A stretch of DNA of 64,000 nt, taken from an uncultured SAR116 cluster alpha proteobacterium. GTDB taxonomy: Bacteria > Pseudomonadota > Alphaproteobacteria > Puniceispirillales > Puniceispirillaceae. Of this stretch, positions 33,326 to 44,349 are shown one piece after another. The position numbers and the translations under genes are program-made. Position 1 is the first letter of the stretch. Each line of letters begins with the position of its first letter. Below the pieces are notes generated by a model that worked only from the letters and a program-made list of their open reading frames with translations, was not told the DNA's origin and made no database searches. The stretch covers positions 41,813 through 105,812 of the forward strand of contig CACCQD010000002.1 in the NCBI GenBank assembly GCA_902547925.1, in the 5' to 3' direction.

Positions 33326-33757
33326 TTAGGCTGCGGTTTCCTCGACATCTGTTTCATCTGCACCCATAACCGGCCCAGAATCCTGTCCCCGCGCATCCTC
33401 ATCGCGGTCAACAAGCTCAATCACAGCCATCGGCGCGGCATCGCCGTAACGGAAGCCTGCCTTGAGAACACGAGTGTAACCGCCCTGGCGTTCCTGATAG
33501 CGTGGGCCAAGAACCTCAAACAGCTTCTTTGTCATCGCGTCATCACGCAAGCGCGCAAAGGCCATGCGACGGGCATGCAAATCACCACGCTTGCCAAGCG
33601 TAATCAAACGCTCAACAACTGGGCGCAATTCCTTTGCCTTGGGCAATGTGGTCACGATCTGCTCATGCTTAATCAGCGCCTGAGCCATATTTCTGAACAG
33701 CATCTGGCGGTGCTGTGATGTGCGGTTCAGCTTCCGTCCTGAAGTACGATGACGCAT
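33326..33757 (-). CDS. rplQ: 50S ribosomal protein L17
   Basis: A 143-residue L17. The N-terminal core [20 protein letters not shown] and [19 protein letters not shown] are strongly conserved, then [24 protein letters not shown]. The last 25 residues form an acidic tail common in alphaproteobacteria. The start at 33757 follows a purine-rich AAGGAGAAT site. It is the last gene of the alpha-operon segment, 46 bases after rpoA and before an intrinsic terminator. Confidence 0.95.
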   Translation of the reverse strand: MRHRTSGRKLNRTSQHRQMLFRNMAQALIKHEQIVTTLPKAKELRPVVERLITLGKRGDLHARRMAFARLRDDAMTKKLFEVLGPRYQERQGGYTRVLKAGFRYGDAAPMAVIELVDRDEDARGQDSGPVMGADETDVEETAA

Positions 33758-33803
33758 TATTATTCTCCTTAACCTCTGGCAGGCCCAAATCCATTTCCGA
33801 CGA

Positions 33804-34820
33804 TTAAAACGGTTCGTCGAGACGCCGGGCCAATTCCTCAACATTCTCTGGCGGCCAATTTGCAATATCCATCCCGAGTTCGAGGTTCATGCCCCTAAGC
33901 ACTTCCTTGATTTCATTCAATGACTTGCGGCCAAAATTCGGTGTGCGCAGCATTTCATATTCTGTCTTGAGCACCAGATCACCGATATAAACGATGTTGT
34001 CATTCTTTAGACAGTTCGCTGAGCGTACCGACAGCTCCAACTCGTCAACCTTGCGCAGCAAATTGCGGCTGAATGGAAGATCCTCTGCCTCATCGGCTGG
34101 GCTCTGGTCTTTCGGCTCTTCAAAGTTAATGAAGGTCTGCAACTGTTCCTGAAGAATTCGCGCAGCGTATGCCACCGCATCCTCAGGCGTCACAGACCCA
34201 TCAGTTTCGATGGTCAGCAGCAGCTTGTCATAATCGGTGATCTGACCAACACGGGCATTCTCAACCTTATAAGCAACCTGACGGACGGGGCTGAAAATCG
34301 AGTCAATCGGCACCAGACCAATGGGGGAGTCCTCAGTGCGGTGGGCGCTGGCCGGAACATAACCCTTGCCGGAAGCCACAGTAAGCTCCATCGACAGATT
34401 GCCCCCCTTATCAAGATGACACAGCACATGGTCAGGATTCATGATCTCGACACCGGCGCTCTCGGTGATCATGCCGGCGGTAACGGTCGTCGGTCCGTCA
34501 ATTGACAGGCGCAGCCGCTTTGGTCCCTCATCATCAAGGCGAATAGCAACCCCTTTGAGGTTCAGCACCAGATCGGTTACGTCCTCGCGGACGCCCGGAA
34601 TTGACGAGAATTCATGAACAACCCCTTGGATCTGCACAGCTGTGATAGCCGAACCCTGAAGTGATGATAGCAAGACACGACGAAGGGCATTACCGATGGT
34701 CACACCAAAGCCGCGTTCAAAAGGACCGACCGCCACAACGGCCTGACTTGAGTTATATTCTGAAACCTTGACTTCAAGTTCGTCAGGTTTTTTAAGATCC
34801 AGCCAGTTCTTCTCAATCAT
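33804..34820 (-). CDS. rpoA: RNA polymerase alpha subunit
   Basis: A 338-residue RpoA. The N-terminal assembly domain includes [26 protein letters not shown] and the dimer region; the C-terminal domain (about residues 255-325) binds promoter UP elements and activators and reads [20 protein letters not shown] then [10 protein letters not shown]. The start at MIEKNW is the family's. A frame open further upstream has no similarity. It lies between rpsK and rplQ as in most bacteria. Confidence 0.96.
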   Translation of the reverse strand: MIEKNWLDLKKPDELEVKVSEYNSSQAVVAVGPFERGFGVTIGNALRRVLLSSLQGSAITAVQIQGVVHEFSSIPGVREDVTDLVLNLKGVAIRLDDEGPKRLRLSIDGPTTVTAGMITESAGVEIMNPDHVLCHLDKGGNLSMELTVASGKGYVPASAHRTEDSPIGLVPIDSIFSPVRQVAYKVENARVGQITDYDKLLLTIETDGSVTPEDAVAYAARILQEQLQTFINFEEPKDQSPADEAEDLPFSRNLLRKVDELELSVRSANCLKNDNIVYIGDLVLKTEYEMLRTPNFGRKSLNEIKEVLRGMNLELGMDIANWPPENVEELARRLDEPF

Positions 34821-34911
34821 TGGCGATGTCCCTTCAAATGAGAGCGATGTACTTGGAACACCGATCCTGCCCACAGGGCCGGTGGTGTGTAGCAAAGTCG
34901 GCGACGCGGAG

Positions 34912-35307
34912 TTAAACGCGACGACGTTTGCGAGGGCGGCATCCATTATGCGGGATCGGTGTGACATCGCGAATTGATGTAACGTTGAACCCGACGGACT
35001 GCAGAGCGCGAAGTGCGGACTCACGACCTGAACCGGGACCACGCACTTGTACGTCAAGTGACTTCATCCCATGCTCGGCTGCCTTCCGGCCTGCATCCTC
35101 AGCTGCCATCTGGGCTGCAAACGGCGTTGATTTCCTTGACCCCTTGAACCCCATGCCACCGGCTGATGCCCAAGCGATCGTATTGCCCTGCACATCTGTG
35201 ATCGTGATCATTGTGTTGTTAAAGGTCGAATTCACATGCGCAACACCGCTGGTAATGTTTTTGCGCTCGCGACGACGAACACGGCCTTGGCTTGGTTGTT
35301 TTGCCAT
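34912..35307 (-). CDS. rpsK: 30S ribosomal protein S11
   Basis: A 131-residue S11 with [39 protein letters not shown] and the C-terminal [22 protein letters not shown], all diagnostic. It binds 16S rRNA in the platform near the E site. It lies 24 bases after rpsM; an RBS-like AGGAG precedes the start. The 91-base gap to rpoA is longer than elsewhere in the cluster and shows no gene. Confidence 0.96.
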   Translation of the reverse strand: MAKQPSQGRVRRRERKNITSGVAHVNSTFNNTMITITDVQGNTIAWASAGGMGFKGSRKSTPFAAQMAAEDAGRKAAEHGMKSLDVQVRGPGSGRESALRALQSVGFNVTSIRDVTPIPHNGCRPRKRRRV

Positions 35308-35331
35308 TTTCTGACTCCTCGTCTCTCGCTG

Positions 35332-35700
35332 TTATTTCTTCTTGCCGGCAATGGCCTTTGCAGGGCCTTTGCGGGTACGCGCATTTGTATGGGTACGCTG
35401 GCCACGCACAGGCAGATTACGGCGATGCCGCAATCCCCGCAGGCAGCCAAGGTCCATATAGCGCTTGATATTCATCGACGTCTGGCGACGAAGGTCGCCT
35501 TCAACCAGAAAATCCGCGTCAATAATGTCACGCAGTTTTGTCAACTCGTCTTCCGACAGATCAGCCACGCGACGCTCGTCCGGGACGCCGGCCTTTGTGC
35601 ATATGGATTTAGCACTTTTCGTACCAATACCATGAATGTAGGTCAGTGCGATCTCGACCCGTTTTTTGGTCGGAATGTTTACACCAGCAATTCTTGCCAC
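35332..35700 (-). CDS. rpsM: 30S ribosomal protein S13
   Basis: A 122-residue S13: [20 protein letters not shown], the helix-two-turn-helix region, and [20 protein letters not shown] near the basic C-terminus. It contacts the head of the 30S subunit and the 50S bridge B1. It is the first gene of the alpha-operon part and has its own strong promoter 92 bases upstream. Confidence 0.96.
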   Translation of the reverse strand: MARIAGVNIPTKKRVEIALTYIHGIGTKSAKSICTKAGVPDERRVADLSEDELTKLRDIIDADFLVEGDLRRQTSMNIKRYMDLGCLRGLRHRRNLPVRGQRTHTNARTRKGPAKAIAGKKK

Positions 35701-35791
35701 AGTCTGGCTCCTTTGTTTAAAAGACTGTCTGGGATTTTCCCCTGTACAAGCCCCTATCGCGCCACCGCTATAATTTTCTTGAAGGCGCCGA

Positions 35792-35819
35792 ATTATAGGC
35801 TCTTACTCTTGACAGTCAA
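35792..35819 (-). promoter_or_regulatory. Sigma70-type promoter upstream of rpsM
   Basis: On the minus strand TTGACT (35814-35819) is followed, after a 16-base spacer, by a perfect TATAAT (35792-35797). It lies in the 176-base gap between adk and rpsM. The distance to the rpsM start (about 85 bases from the likely start site) leaves a leader in which alpha-operon translational control could act. Confidence 0.75.
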
Positions 35820-35876
35820 CCTCAACGCTAATTCAAATCCAAGTTTATCAACTTCATAAAGGGTCCACCCTCACAT

Positions 35877-36443
35877 TTACCCAACTATCTTTCCAACGCT
35901 ACTGGCGACATCTTCGATCGATGTCATTCCATCAACACTACGTAGCAGCCTCCTTGCTTCATAGTAGGGCAGAAGAGGCGCTGTATTCTGATGATAAACC
36001 GCAAGCCGCTTACGCAAGGTGTCGGCGTTATCATCGCTTCTTGCATCACCGCTTTCGGCAGCGCGTTTTTCGACGCGCGCAAACAATGCAGCCTCATCAA
36101 CCTTTATCTCAACCACATGATCAATGCCGGTGCCACGCGCATCCAGCATTTCATCAAGCGCCTCAGCCTGTGCCACCGTCCGAGGAAACCCGTCAAGAAT
36201 GACGCCGTTTGCACAATCTGGCGCATCCATGCGCTCAGAGATCATTTCAACTATGATATCGTCAGAGACCAGATCACCACGATCCATGATTTCCTTGGCG
36301 CGCAGCCCGAGTTCGCTTTCCGCAGCAATTGCCGCCCGCAACATGGCACCCGTTGACAGCTGAACGAGCCCAAGCTCCTCGACGAGCCGAGTTGCCTGAG
36401 TGCCTTTTCCCGCGCCGGGCGCGCCAAAGAGAACCAGGATCAT
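35877..36443 (-). CDS. adk: Adenylate kinase
   Basis: A 188-residue short-type Adk. It has the P-loop FGAPGAGKGTQA, the AMP-binding STGAMLRAA and GVILDGFPRTVAQAEAL, and lacks the long LID insertion (ARVEKRAAESGDARSDDNAD instead), as in alphaproteobacteria. It interconverts ATP, AMP and ADP. Its start overlaps the secY stop by four bases, typical for the secY-adk pair. It is the last gene before the rpsM promoter. Confidence 0.95.
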   Translation of the reverse strand: MILVLFGAPGAGKGTQATRLVEELGLVQLSTGAMLRAAIAAESELGLRAKEIMDRGDLVSDDIIVEMISERMDAPDCANGVILDGFPRTVAQAEALDEMLDARGTGIDHVVEIKVDEAALFARVEKRAAESGDARSDDNADTLRKRLAVYHQNTAPLLPYYEARRLLRSVDGMTSIEDVASSVGKIVG

Positions 36444-37777
36444 CGGCCGCGTCCCTTAATGCGAGATTTTTTGACCAGACCTTCATATTGATGAGCCAGC
36501 AAATGTGATTGCACCTGACTGACGGTATCGAGAGTCACCGTTACCACGATTAACAAGGAGGTGCCGCCAAAATAGAACGGCACCGCATACTGGCTGATTA
36601 ATATCTCTGGCAGGATACACACCGCCGCCAGATACGCAGCACCCAGCACTGTTAACCGGGTCAAGATCGAGTCGAGATAATCGGCAGTCGTCTTTCCTGG
36701 GCGAATGCCGGGGATGTAACCTCCGTATTTACGCAGATTTTCCGCCGTGTCCTCTGGATTGAACACGATCGCTGTGTAGAAAAAGGCAAAGAACACGATC
36801 AGGCCAATATAGATCGCCAGATAGAGCGGCTGTCCACGACCCAACAGCGCGTTCAACGTTACCAGCCACTCAGCGCCGCCATCCTGACCACCGCTCAGAT
36901 TGATGATCGAGACCGGCATCAACAGCAAGGATGACGCAAAGATCGGCGGGATCACACCCGGCACATTGATTTTCAGCGGCAGGAATGACTGATCGCCACC
37001 AAAAACCTTGTTTCCATGCTGACGTTTTGGGTATTGGACGACGATCTTGCGGACCGACCTCTCAATAAAGACAATAAAGGCGATCACTGCTGCTGCCATC
37101 ACGAACAACGCAAGAAGCAGCACAACAGACAGCGCGCCCGTCCTGCCGAGCTCCAGCGTGCCCGCCAGCGCCGTCGGCAATTCCGCCACAATCCCAGAGA
37201 AAATAATCAATGAAATGCCATTACCGACACCTCGGCTGGTGATCTGCTCACCAAGCCACATCAGGAACAAAGTACCGCCGACGAGCGTTACCACAGTTGT
37301 CACCCGGAAGAACATGCCCGGATCAGAGACAACAGCAGAGGCAGATTCAAGACCAACAGCAATGCCATAGCCCTGCACAGTCGCCAACAACACTGTCAGA
37401 TAGCGTGTATATTGATTGATTTGCTTGCGGCCAGACTCACCATCTTTTTTCAGCGCTTCGAGCGTGGGCACGATCGCCGTCATCAACTGCATTATGATTG
37501 AGGCCGTGATGTAAGGCATGATATTCAGCGCAAAAATGGTCATCCGGCCAAGTGCGCCACCTGAGAACATGTCAAACATGCCCAGAATGCCACTTGATTG
37601 TTCCGAGAACACATCAGCGAGCGCGCCAGGATTGATCCCGGGCAGGGGAACATAAGTGCCAAGCCGATAGATGATCAGCGCACCAAGTGTAAATAGCAGG
37701 CGCTTTTTCAGCTCATCGGCCTTTGCCAATGCGCCGAACCCTGCCCCCGCTGCCATACGATCTGCTGCTGATGCCAT
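36440..37777 (-). CDS. secY: Preprotein translocase subunit SecY
   Basis: A 445-residue membrane protein with ten transmembrane helices: ELKKRLLFTLGALIIYRLGTYVPLPGI at the start, GIMPYITASIIMQL-type plug region, and the cytosolic loops carrying YPKR and NPEDTAENLRKYGGYIPGIRPG. It forms the protein-conducting channel with SecE and SecG. It lies between rplO and adk in the spc operon. Confidence 0.96.
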   Translation of the reverse strand: MASAADRMAAGAGFGALAKADELKKRLLFTLGALIIYRLGTYVPLPGINPGALADVFSEQSSGILGMFDMFSGGALGRMTIFALNIMPYITASIIMQLMTAIVPTLEALKKDGESGRKQINQYTRYLTVLLATVQGYGIAVGLESASAVVSDPGMFFRVTTVVTLVGGTLFLMWLGEQITSRGVGNGISLIIFSGIVAELPTALAGTLELGRTGALSVVLLLALFVMAAAVIAFIVFIERSVRKIVVQYPKRQHGNKVFGGDQSFLPLKINVPGVIPPIFASSLLLMPVSIINLSGGQDGGAEWLVTLNALLGRGQPLYLAIYIGLIVFFAFFYTAIVFNPEDTAENLRKYGGYIPGIRPGKTTADYLDSILTRLTVLGAAYLAAVCILPEILISQYAVPFYFGGTSLLIVVTVTLDTVSQVQSHLLAHQYEGLVKKSRIKGRGR

Positions 37778-37818
37778 TATCTGCTTATACCCTGATCCCG
37801 TTTAACTGACGTAGGCCG

Positions 37819-38292
37819 CTATTCAGCAGCCACAGTCGGTGTCACAATCTTGCCACCTGCGGCCTCAACCGCCGCAATAGCAGACTTTGAAGCCCCTGCT
37901 ACGTGGATTTCGATCTTCTTCGCGGTCAACTCCCCCTTGCCAAGAATCCGAACACCATCACGCGCCTTGGAGATCACACCGGCGCCAACAAGCGCGGCGG
38001 CGTCAACGGGCTTACCCGCATCCAGACGACCGGAGTCAATGGCTGCTTGCAAGCGGCCAAGATTAACCTCGACATATTTTTTGCGGAAAATATTTGTAAA
38101 GCCACGCTTTGGCAGGCGGCGATGGATAGGCATTTGACCACCTTCGAAGCCATTGATCGACACGCCTGAGCGTGCTTTCTGGCCCTTGTGACCACTTCCT
38201 GATGTCTTACCGGTGCCTGAGCCAATACCACGGCCGACACGTTTACGATTCTTGGTCGCGCCTGGGTTGTCTTTAACTTCGTTCAGTTTCAT
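37819..38292 (-). CDS. rplO: 50S ribosomal protein L15
   Basis: A 157-residue L15: [40 protein letters not shown], and [17 protein letters not shown]. The start at 38292 is the family's own; an in-frame start at 38328 would add 12 unconserved residues. It is a late assembly protein of the 50S subunit. It lies between rpmD and secY. Confidence 0.95.
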   Translation of the reverse strand: MKLNEVKDNPGATKNRKRVGRGIGSGTGKTSGSGHKGQKARSGVSINGFEGGQMPIHRRLPKRGFTNIFRKKYVEVNLGRLQAAIDSGRLDAGKPVDAAALVGAGVISKARDGVRILGKGELTAKKIEIHVAGASKSAIAAVEAAGGKIVTPTVAAE

Positions 38293-38338
38293 GCCTTGCT
38301 CCTGGCGGGGAGACTTGCCCCGCCCCAATACCTATACT

Positions 38339-38527
38339 CTATTCGCCTTCAACGCGGATGAGATGCTTAACCTTGTTGATCATGCCACGAACCGAGGGGG
38401 TGTCCTCGAGCTCACGTGTGCGGCCGATCTTGTTAAGACCAAGACCAATCAACGTCTGGCGTTGGTCACCCAACCGACCAATGACGCTTTTAGTTTGCGT
38501 TACGCGTACCGTTTGTTTGGCAGCCAT
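38339..38527 (-). CDS. rpmD: 50S ribosomal protein L30
   Basis: A 62-residue L30: [27 protein letters not shown], then the conserved [11 protein letters not shown]. Length and sequence are ordinary for the family. It lies 14 bases after rpsE and 46 bases before rplO. Confidence 0.94.
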   Translation of the reverse strand: MAAKQTVRVTQTKSVIGRLGDQRQTLIGLGLNKIGRTRELEDTPSVRGMINKVKHLIRVEGE

Positions 38528-38541
38528 CTTAAACTCTCCTG

Positions 38542-39111
38542 TTAGGACGCAGCGGCTTGATCTTCGCTGCTTTTCTCAGCCCGTTTACCAAGAACATCTG
38601 CAACACGTTTCCCGCGCTTTTGCGCAACCGAACGAGGTGCCTGCATATGGTTCAACGCCGAGAAGGTCGCCTTGATCATATTGTGTGGGTTGGAGCTACC
38701 AATTGATTTGGCAACAATATCCTGAATGCCAAGCACTTCAAAAACAGCGCGCATTGGACCACCGGCAATGATGCCTGTACCCGCAGATGCAGCGCGCAGA
38801 AGAACGCGGCCCGCACCATAAGTGCCTTTAATATCATGATGCAGCGTGCGGCCATCACGCAGCGGCACACGAACCATGTTGCGCTTTGCGCCTTCGGTTG
38901 CCTTACGGATTGCCTCGGGAACCTCGCGCGCCTTGCCGGTGCCAAATCCTGCACGGCCTTTGCCATCACCGACCACGACCAAAGCAGCGAAACCGAACCG
39001 GCGTCCACCCTTTACAACTTTGGCCACCCGGTTGATGCCAACCAGTTTTTCGAGCATTTCCGGCTCATCACGCTGAGCGTTGCGGTCCTGCCTGTCATTA
39101 TTGCGTGCCAT
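38542..39111 (-). CDS. rpsE: 30S ribosomal protein S5
   Basis: A 189-residue S5: [31 protein letters not shown], then [25 protein letters not shown] and the [15 protein letters not shown] region. S5 helps decoding accuracy and 30S assembly. The charged N-terminal extension ([17 protein letters not shown]) is typical of the alphaproteobacterial protein. Confidence 0.95.
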   Translation of the reverse strand: MARNNDRQDRNAQRDEPEMLEKLVGINRVAKVVKGGRRFGFAALVVVGDGKGRAGFGTGKAREVPEAIRKATEGAKRNMVRVPLRDGRTLHHDIKGTYGAGRVLLRAASAGTGIIAGGPMRAVFEVLGIQDIVAKSIGSSNPHNMIKATFSALNHMQAPRSVAQKRGKRVADVLGKRAEKSSEDQAAAS

Positions 39112-39124
39112 TTATCGGTGCTCC

Positions 39125-39487
39125 CTAGAATTTCAGGCCGGCTTCGCGCGCGGCATCGGCAAGTGCTTTCACACGGCCATGGAAAATGTAACCACCACGG
39201 TCAAACACGACGATTTCAACGCCATTTGCTTTTGCCCGTTCGGCAACCAGCTTGCCAACCTCGGCTGCGGCAGCGCTGTTGCTGGTGGATTTGAAAGCCT
39301 TTTTGACGCCAGCATCCAAGGTTGAGGCCGCAGCCACTGTATGACCCTGTGCATCATCGATCACTTGCGCATAAATGTGCTGCGATGAGCGATGAACAGA
39401 CAGACGTAGACGACCCGATGAGGTCTTGCGAAGGGCCACTCTGGTACGGCTTTTGCGCCGCTCGAAAAGTTCTCTTGGTGTTTTCAT
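39125..39487 (-). CDS. rplR: 50S ribosomal protein L18
   Basis: A 120-residue L18 with the basic N-terminus, [22 protein letters not shown], and the C-terminal [24 protein letters not shown]. It binds 5S rRNA with L5. It sits between rplF and rpsE with 10-14 base gaps. Confidence 0.95.
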   Translation of the reverse strand: MKTPRELFERRKSRTRVALRKTSSGRLRLSVHRSSQHIYAQVIDDAQGHTVAAASTLDAGVKKAFKSTSNSAAAAEVGKLVAERAKANGVEIVVFDRGGYIFHGRVKALADAAREAGLKF

Positions 39488-39497
39488 TGCATTGACC

Positions 39498-40031
39498 CTA
39501 TTTCTTCTTGCCTTCTTTGCGGACGATATGCTCTCCCGCGTATTTTACACCCTTGCCTTTGAACGGCTCCGGTGGACGCTTTGCACGCACCTCAGACGCA
39601 AACTGGCCAAGCAACTGTTTGTCGGCACCGCTGATGACAATGGTTGTGTTGTTTTCAACAGCCACTTTCAAACCAGTCGGAATTTCCATTTCAACAGGAT
39701 GGCTGAACCCGAGGTTCAGAACCAGCTTGTTGCCCTGCATTGCTGCACGATAACCAACACCGTTGATCTGCAGATTGCGTGTGAACCCTGTCGAGACACC
39801 AACAACCATGTTGTTGATTGTGGCCCGCATGGTTCCCCACAACGCTTTTGACTGACGTGTTACGCGCACCGGCTTCAGCGTCGCCACATTGTCCTCAATG
39901 GACAGTGACACATCGCTATGCAGAGGCGCACTCAATTCGCCATTCTTACCCTTAACGATGACCGAACCACCCTCATGTGACACCGTCACATCAGCAGGTA
40001 TGTTAATTGCATTGCTTCCGACACGAGACAT
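39498..40031 (-). CDS. rplF: 50S ribosomal protein L6
   Basis: A 177-residue L6 with two related RNA-binding domains: [17 protein letters not shown] at the start, [32 protein letters not shown], and the C-terminal [25 protein letters not shown]. It lies near the sarcin-ricin loop and the factor-binding site. Confidence 0.96.
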   Translation of the reverse strand: MSRVGSNAINIPADVTVSHEGGSVIVKGKNGELSAPLHSDVSLSIEDNVATLKPVRVTRQSKALWGTMRATINNMVVGVSTGFTRNLQINGVGYRAAMQGNKLVLNLGFSHPVEMEIPTGLKVAVENNTTIVISGADKQLLGQFASEVRAKRPPEPFKGKGVKYAGEHIVRKEGKKK

Positions 40032-40043
40032 GCCAATCGCTCC

Positions 40044-40442
40044 TTAAAATACGTGACAGAGGACTTCGCCGCCAACCTTGGCAGTGCGCGCCTCATTGTC
40101 AGAAAGAACACCACGGGGCGTCGAGAGGATGGCAATACCAAGCCCGTTATAAACGCGTGGCAGGTCACGGGTGCCGTAATAAACACGACGACCAGGCCGG
40201 GAAACCCGCTTGATCTCTGAAATCACGGGCTCACCTTCATGGTACTTCAGCTCGATCTGCAGTTCCTTGATACCGGGACGCACATCAATGCTGGAATAGT
40301 TGCGGATATAGCCTTCGCGCTTCAACACTTCCAGCACGTTTGTGCGAAAGCGAGATGACGGGCTGGAGACAACGGTCTTGCGAGCATGCTGGCCGTTGCG
40401 GATGCGTGTCAGCATATCGCCGAGAGGATCACTCATAGACAT
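40044..40442 (-). CDS. rpsH: 30S ribosomal protein S8
   Basis: A 132-residue S8: [20 protein letters not shown], then [28 protein letters not shown] and GGEVLCHVF at the end. The start at 40442 has AAGAGGAGA just upstream. In E. coli S8 represses the spc operon by binding its message near rplE; whether that holds here cannot be told from the leader alone. Confidence 0.95.
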   Translation of the reverse strand: MSMSDPLGDMLTRIRNGQHARKTVVSSPSSRFRTNVLEVLKREGYIRNYSSIDVRPGIKELQIELKYHEGEPVISEIKRVSRPGRRVYYGTRDLPRVYNGLGIAILSTPRGVLSDNEARTAKVGGEVLCHVF

Positions 40443-40458
40443 TACAATTCTCCTCTTC

Positions 40459-40764
40459 TTACCAGCTGGACTTGACGACACCAGGCACCTGACCCATCGA
40501 GGCCAGATCGCGCAGCGCAATCCGTGACATTCTAAGCTTGCGGTCATAACCACGCGGTCGACCTGATACCTCACACCGATTACGGATGCGGATCTTCGAG
40601 CTGTTGCGAGGCTCTTTCGAGAGCATCATCACAGCCTGGAACCGGTCTTCCATCGGAAGAGACTTGTCTTTAATAATCGCCTTCAGCGCTTCACGGCGCG
40701 CACCTCTGCTCGCAACGATGCGCTTACGCTTGTTATTCTTTTCAACGGCACTTTTCTTAGCCAT
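40459..40764 (-). CDS. rpsN: 30S ribosomal protein S14
   Basis: A 101-residue S14 of the long, zinc-free type: no CxxC pairs; it has [39 protein letters not shown] and [22 protein letters not shown]. It lies 18 bases after rplE and 16 bases before rpsH. Confidence 0.95.
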   Translation of the reverse strand: MAKKSAVEKNNKRKRIVASRGARREALKAIIKDKSLPMEDRFQAVMMLSKEPRNSSKIRIRNRCEVSGRPRGYDRKLRMSRIALRDLASMGQVPGVVKSSW

Positions 40765-40782
40765 TACTAAACCCCTTTGCCC

Positions 40783-41328
40783 CTACGCTTTGACGAACGG
40801 AAACTCAAAACCAGTGAGCAACTCACGGGCTTCGTCATCCGAACGTGCGGAGGTTACGACGATGATGTCCATTCCGCGGACTTCATCAACCTGATCATAA
40901 TCGATCTCTGGAAAAACGATCTGCTCTTTGATACCCATGGCATAATTGCCACGACCGTCAAAGCTCTTGCCATTCAAACCGCGAAAATCACGGACACGAG
41001 GCAATGCAACGTTCACCAACCGATCAAGAAATTCGTACATCTGCTCACGACGCAACGTGACCTTGCATCCTATCGCCATACCTTCACGAAGTTTAAAGGC
41101 AGCGTTGGCTTTCTTGGCGCGGGTCACAATGGGCTTCTGACCAGTAATGGCCGCCAGTTCACGGGTGGCGTTCTCAATTTTCTTTGAGTCACGAACGGCT
41201 TCACCAACACCCATGTTGATGACCACCTTTTCTAGCTTTGGAACCTGCATGACATTGTTATAGCCAAACTTTTCCACAAGAGCCGGGCGAACTGCCGTCA
41301 GATAATGTTCTTCTAAACGCGTCTTCAT
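40783..41328 (-). CDS. rplE: 50S ribosomal protein L5
   Basis: A 181-residue L5: [20 protein letters not shown] block, [34 protein letters not shown], and [24 protein letters not shown]. It binds 5S rRNA and the P-site tRNA. The start at 41328 has GAGAGAAAGCTGAG upstream, giving a usable ribosome site. Confidence 0.96.
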   Translation of the reverse strand: MKTRLEEHYLTAVRPALVEKFGYNNVMQVPKLEKVVINMGVGEAVRDSKKIENATRELAAITGQKPIVTRAKKANAAFKLREGMAIGCKVTLRREQMYEFLDRLVNVALPRVRDFRGLNGKSFDGRGNYAMGIKEQIVFPEIDYDQVDEVRGMDIIVVTSARSDDEARELLTGFEFPFVKA

Positions 41329-41352
41329 CTCAGCTTTCTCTCCTTACCCTGA

Positions 41353-41670
41353 CTAGCTCAGGGCCTTACCAGAACGACGAGCGATCCGGATCTTGGCACC
41401 GTCCTTGACCTCGAAACCAACGCGGGTAGCTTTGCCGCTTTCTGGGTCAATATGGGCAACATTTGAAATATGCAGCGGGGCTTCCTTGCTGATAATACCA
41501 CCAGCATTTGTCTGCGTGGGACGGGTGTGACGCTTGACCATGTTACAGCCCTGCACACGCACCCGAGACTCAGCGCGAAGAACCTCTAAAACCTCGCCTG
41601 TCTTGCCCTTATCACGACCGGTTGTCACCACAACGTTGTCGCCTTTCTTAATTTTGAATTTCTGCGCCAT
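41353..41670 (-). CDS. rplX: 50S ribosomal protein L24
   Basis: A 105-residue L24 with the KOW motif [22 protein letters not shown] and [20 protein letters not shown]. It is an early 50S assembly protein. Its start overlaps the rplN stop by one base. Confidence 0.95.
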   Translation of the reverse strand: MAQKFKIKKGDNVVVTTGRDKGKTGEVLEVLRAESRVRVQGCNMVKRHTRPTQTNAGGIISKEAPLHISNVAHIDPESGKATRVGFEVKDGAKIRIARRSGKALS

Positions 41671-42038
41671 TACAGCACCTCCGGTGCCAGTGAAATAATT
41701 TTCATGAACTTGCGGCTCCGCAACTCGCGTGTCACCGGCCCAAAAATACGCGTGCCGATCGGCTCGTCCTGCTTATTCAGCAAGACAGCAGCGTTACGGT
41801 CAAAGCGGATGGCGCTCCCATCAGCGCGGCGGATTTCCTTTGCTGTGCGAACGATGACCGCGCGATGAACATCGCCCTTTTTTACCTTACCCCGGGGAAT
41901 GGCTTCCTTTACCGTGACGACAATCACATCACCGACGCCGGCAACCTTTCGACCAGAGCCGCCAAGCACCTTGATACACTGGACACGACGTGCGCCAGAG
42001 TTATCAGCGACTTCAAGATTGGACTGCATTTGAATCAT
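41670..42038 (-). CDS. rplN: 50S ribosomal protein L14
   Basis: A 122-residue L14: [39 protein letters not shown], and [24 protein letters not shown]. It is at the subunit interface. Ordinary for the family. Confidence 0.96.
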   Translation of the reverse strand: MIQMQSNLEVADNSGARRVQCIKVLGGSGRKVAGVGDVIVVTVKEAIPRGKVKKGDVHRAVIVRTAKEIRRADGSAIRFDRNAAVLLNKQDEPIGTRIFGPVTRELRSRKFMKIISLAPEVL

Positions 42039-42049
42039 GTCAGTCTCCC

Positions 42050-42295
42050 CTACGCCCTGGTTGGGTCTTCATAGACCACTTCATAAGTCTTTGACTTTGA
42101 AATGGGCGCGCATTCGCGGATACGCACCGAGTCACCCTCTTTGCAGCGATTCTCGGCATCATGTGCCGCGAACTTCTTCGACCGGGTGATAAACTTTTTG
42201 TAAACAGGATGCATAATACGGCGCTCGACACGAACTGTTACAGTCTTGTCTGCCTTATCACTCACAACAGTGCCCTGCATGGTACGCTTTGGCAT
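42050..42295 (-). CDS. rpsQ: 30S ribosomal protein S17
   Basis: An 81-residue S17: [26 protein letters not shown], the [15 protein letters not shown] region and [19 protein letters not shown] C-terminus. It binds 16S rRNA helix 11 and is an early assembly protein. It is encoded between rpmC and rplN. Confidence 0.95.
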   Translation of the reverse strand: MPKRTMQGTVVSDKADKTVTVRVERRIMHPVYKKFITRSKKFAAHDAENRCKEGDSVRIRECAPISKSKTYEVVYEDPTRA

Positions 42296-42307
42296 AACTC
42301 GTTTCCC

Positions 42308-42523
42308 TTACTTTGCGGCATCAGCTGCTTTGGCCTGCTGGCCAAGAACAGTCTTGATACGGGCGATTTCTCGCCGCACGATCCGTGCACGTGCCGGATT
42401 TTCATTCTGACCATTAGCGGTTTGAAAACGCAGATTGAACCGCTCCTGTTTCAGACCCACCAGCTGTGTCTTCAGCTCATCAGCTGTTTTGGCGCGGAGC
42501 TCTTCAGCTTTGACAGTTGCCAT
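42308..42523 (-). CDS. rpmC: 50S ribosomal protein L29
   Basis: A 71-residue L29: two helices with [23 protein letters not shown] and [18 protein letters not shown]. It lies at the peptide exit tunnel with L23. The start has AAGGGAGTTTGG upstream. Confidence 0.94.
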   Translation of the reverse strand: MATVKAEELRAKTADELKTQLVGLKQERFNLRFQTANGQNENPARARIVRREIARIKTVLGQQAKAADAAK

Positions 42524-42537
42524 TAATCCAAACTCCC

Positions 42538-42957
42538 TTAGTCAGTGTCGCCAAGACGACGAACAATGCGGGTATCAAGTGGCAGTTTTGCGGCAGCAAG
42601 GCGCAGCGCCTCTTGTGCCAATTCCCACGAAACACCATCGATCTCGAACATGATGCGGCCCGGCTTGACCCTGGCAACCCAATATTCCGGGTTACCCTTA
42701 CCCTTACCCATCCGCACCTCTGCAGGCTTTGATGACACAGGCACATCAGGAAAAATCCGGATCCAGACCCGACCTGCACGGCGCAGGTGACGGGTAATTG
42801 CCCGGCGGGCAGCTTCGATCTGGCGCGCAGTAACACGCTCAGGCGTTACAGCCTTGAGCCCATAAGCACCGAAATTAAGCTGCGTTCCACCCTTGGCAAC
42901 GCCATGGATGCGGCCCTTGTGGGCCTTACGAAATTTGGTACGCTTTGGCGAAAGCAT
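42538..42957 (-). CDS. rplP: 50S ribosomal protein L16
   Basis: A 139-residue L16: [50 protein letters not shown], and [26 protein letters not shown]. It binds near the peptidyl transferase centre and A-site tRNA. It lies between rpsC and rpmC. Confidence 0.96.
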   Translation of the reverse strand: MLSPKRTKFRKAHKGRIHGVAKGGTQLNFGAYGLKAVTPERVTARQIEAARRAITRHLRRAGRVWIRIFPDVPVSSKPAEVRMGKGKGNPEYWVARVKPGRIMFEIDGVSWELAQEALRLAAAKLPLDTRIVRRLGDTD

Positions 42958-42975
42958 CTATCTGTCTCCCTCGTC

Positions 42976-43671
42976 CTACCCGTTAGCACGCGGCGCAGGG
43001 CCAGCTTGCTGTTCAGCCAGACGCTTGTCCTGGGCCATTGGGTCATGAGCCATGACCTCCCCCTTGAACACCCACACCTTGATGCCGCAGGCGCCATAGG
43101 TGGTAAAAGCGGTAGCCTCACCGTAATCCACTTCGGCACGCAATGTATGAAGCGGCACACGGCCTTCGCGGTACCATTCGGTCCGTGCAATCTCAGCGCC
43201 GCCCAAACGACCGGCGCAATTGATCCGTACACCAAGTGCACCAAGCCGCATTGCTGACTGGACAGCACGCTTCATGGCACGACGGAAACCAACACGGCGC
43301 TCAAGCTGCTGGGCAATATTCTCGGCAACCAGTTTGGCATCAATCTCGGGCTTTCTCACCTCAACAATATTCAGGCTGACGTCACCGCCAATGCGCCTGG
43401 CGAGATCAGCGCGCAGCTTTTCGATATCCTGACCCTTCTTACCGATGATCAAACCGGGGCGGCCAGCATGGATTGTCACACGTGCACGTCCAGCTGGACG
43501 CTCGATGACAACCCGGCTGATGGAAGCCTGCTTCAACCGGTCCATCAAATAGGCACGGAGCTGGATGTCCTGGTGGAGCAGCGTGCCGTAATTGCGGCCA
43601 GCATACCAACGCGAGTCCCATGTGCGGTTGATGCCAACACGCAGCCCAATTGGTTTAACTTTCTGACCCAT
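42976..43671 (-). CDS. rpsC: 30S ribosomal protein S3
   Basis: A 231-residue S3: N-terminal [26 protein letters not shown] domain with [23 protein letters not shown] (GXXG loop), and the C-terminal domain with [33 protein letters not shown]. It shapes the mRNA entry channel. Its start abuts the rplV stop. Confidence 0.96.
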   Translation of the reverse strand: MGQKVKPIGLRVGINRTWDSRWYAGRNYGTLLHQDIQLRAYLMDRLKQASISRVVIERPAGRARVTIHAGRPGLIIGKKGQDIEKLRADLARRIGGDVSLNIVEVRKPEIDAKLVAENIAQQLERRVGFRRAMKRAVQSAMRLGALGVRINCAGRLGGAEIARTEWYREGRVPLHTLRAEVDYGEATAFTTYGACGIKVWVFKGEVMAHDPMAQDKRLAEQQAGPAPRANG

Positions 43672-44049
43672 TTACTGCTCTCCTCTTTCACCGACAATAA
43701 TTGTCAGGTGTGAAAATGGCTTCAAGATGCGGGCGCCACGGCCGCGAGCACGGGCCTTGAAACGCTTCATCACAAGCGCCTTACCAACATGCGCTTCCTT
43801 GACATATAGTCTGTCGACGTCAAGCGCATGGTTGTTCTCTGCATTGGCGATCGCTGACTGCAACGCCTTTTTTACATCACCGGCAACCCGGCGACGCGAA
43901 AATGTCAACGCTGCAATCGCGTTGTTAGCGTCCATTCCACGAATCATTGTGGCAACCAGATTCAGCTTTTGAGGGCTGATGCGCAGGTTGCGCAGTACAG
44001 ACTTAGCCTCAGAATCAGCCAGCGCTCTTGGTTTTGCTTGCTTACCCAT
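43672..44049 (-). CDS. rplV: 50S ribosomal protein L22
   Basis: A 125-residue L22: [59 protein letters not shown] and the C-terminal [13 protein letters not shown]. The extended loop lines the exit tunnel. Its stop abuts the rpsC start. Confidence 0.96.
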   Translation of the reverse strand: MGKQAKPRALADSEAKSVLRNLRISPQKLNLVATMIRGMDANNAIAALTFSRRRVAGDVKKALQSAIANAENNHALDVDRLYVKEAHVGKALVMKRFKARARGRGARILKPFSHLTIIVGERGEQ

Positions 44050-44058
44050 AATGCCCCT

Positions 44059-44334
44059 CTAACGCCTTGATTTCTTGTCGGCAGCGTGACCGTAATAGGT
44101 TCGCGTTGGTGAGAATTCGCCAAATTTATGACCGACCATTTCCTCGGAAACAGAAACTGGAATGAATTTGTTACCGTTATGAACACCAAAGGTAAGACCA
44201 ACAAACTGTGGCAGGATGGTTGAACGACGAGACCAAGTCTTGATCACCTCATTACGACCTGACTCACGAACCTTGTCCGCTTTCTTCAACAGATGCCCAT
44301 CAACAAACGGGCCTTTCCATACTGAACGTGACAT
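44059..44334 (-). CDS. rpsS: 30S ribosomal protein S19
   Basis: A 91-residue S19: [57 protein letters not shown]. The family start is at 44334; an in-frame ATG at 44343 would add three residues. It lies in the 30S head. Confidence 0.95.
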   Translation of the reverse strand: MSRSVWKGPFVDGHLLKKADKVRESGRNEVIKTWSRRSTILPQFVGLTFGVHNGNKFIPVSVSEEMVGHKFGEFSPTRTYYGHAADKKSRR

Positions 44335-44349
44335 GCTTATCAAAAACCC

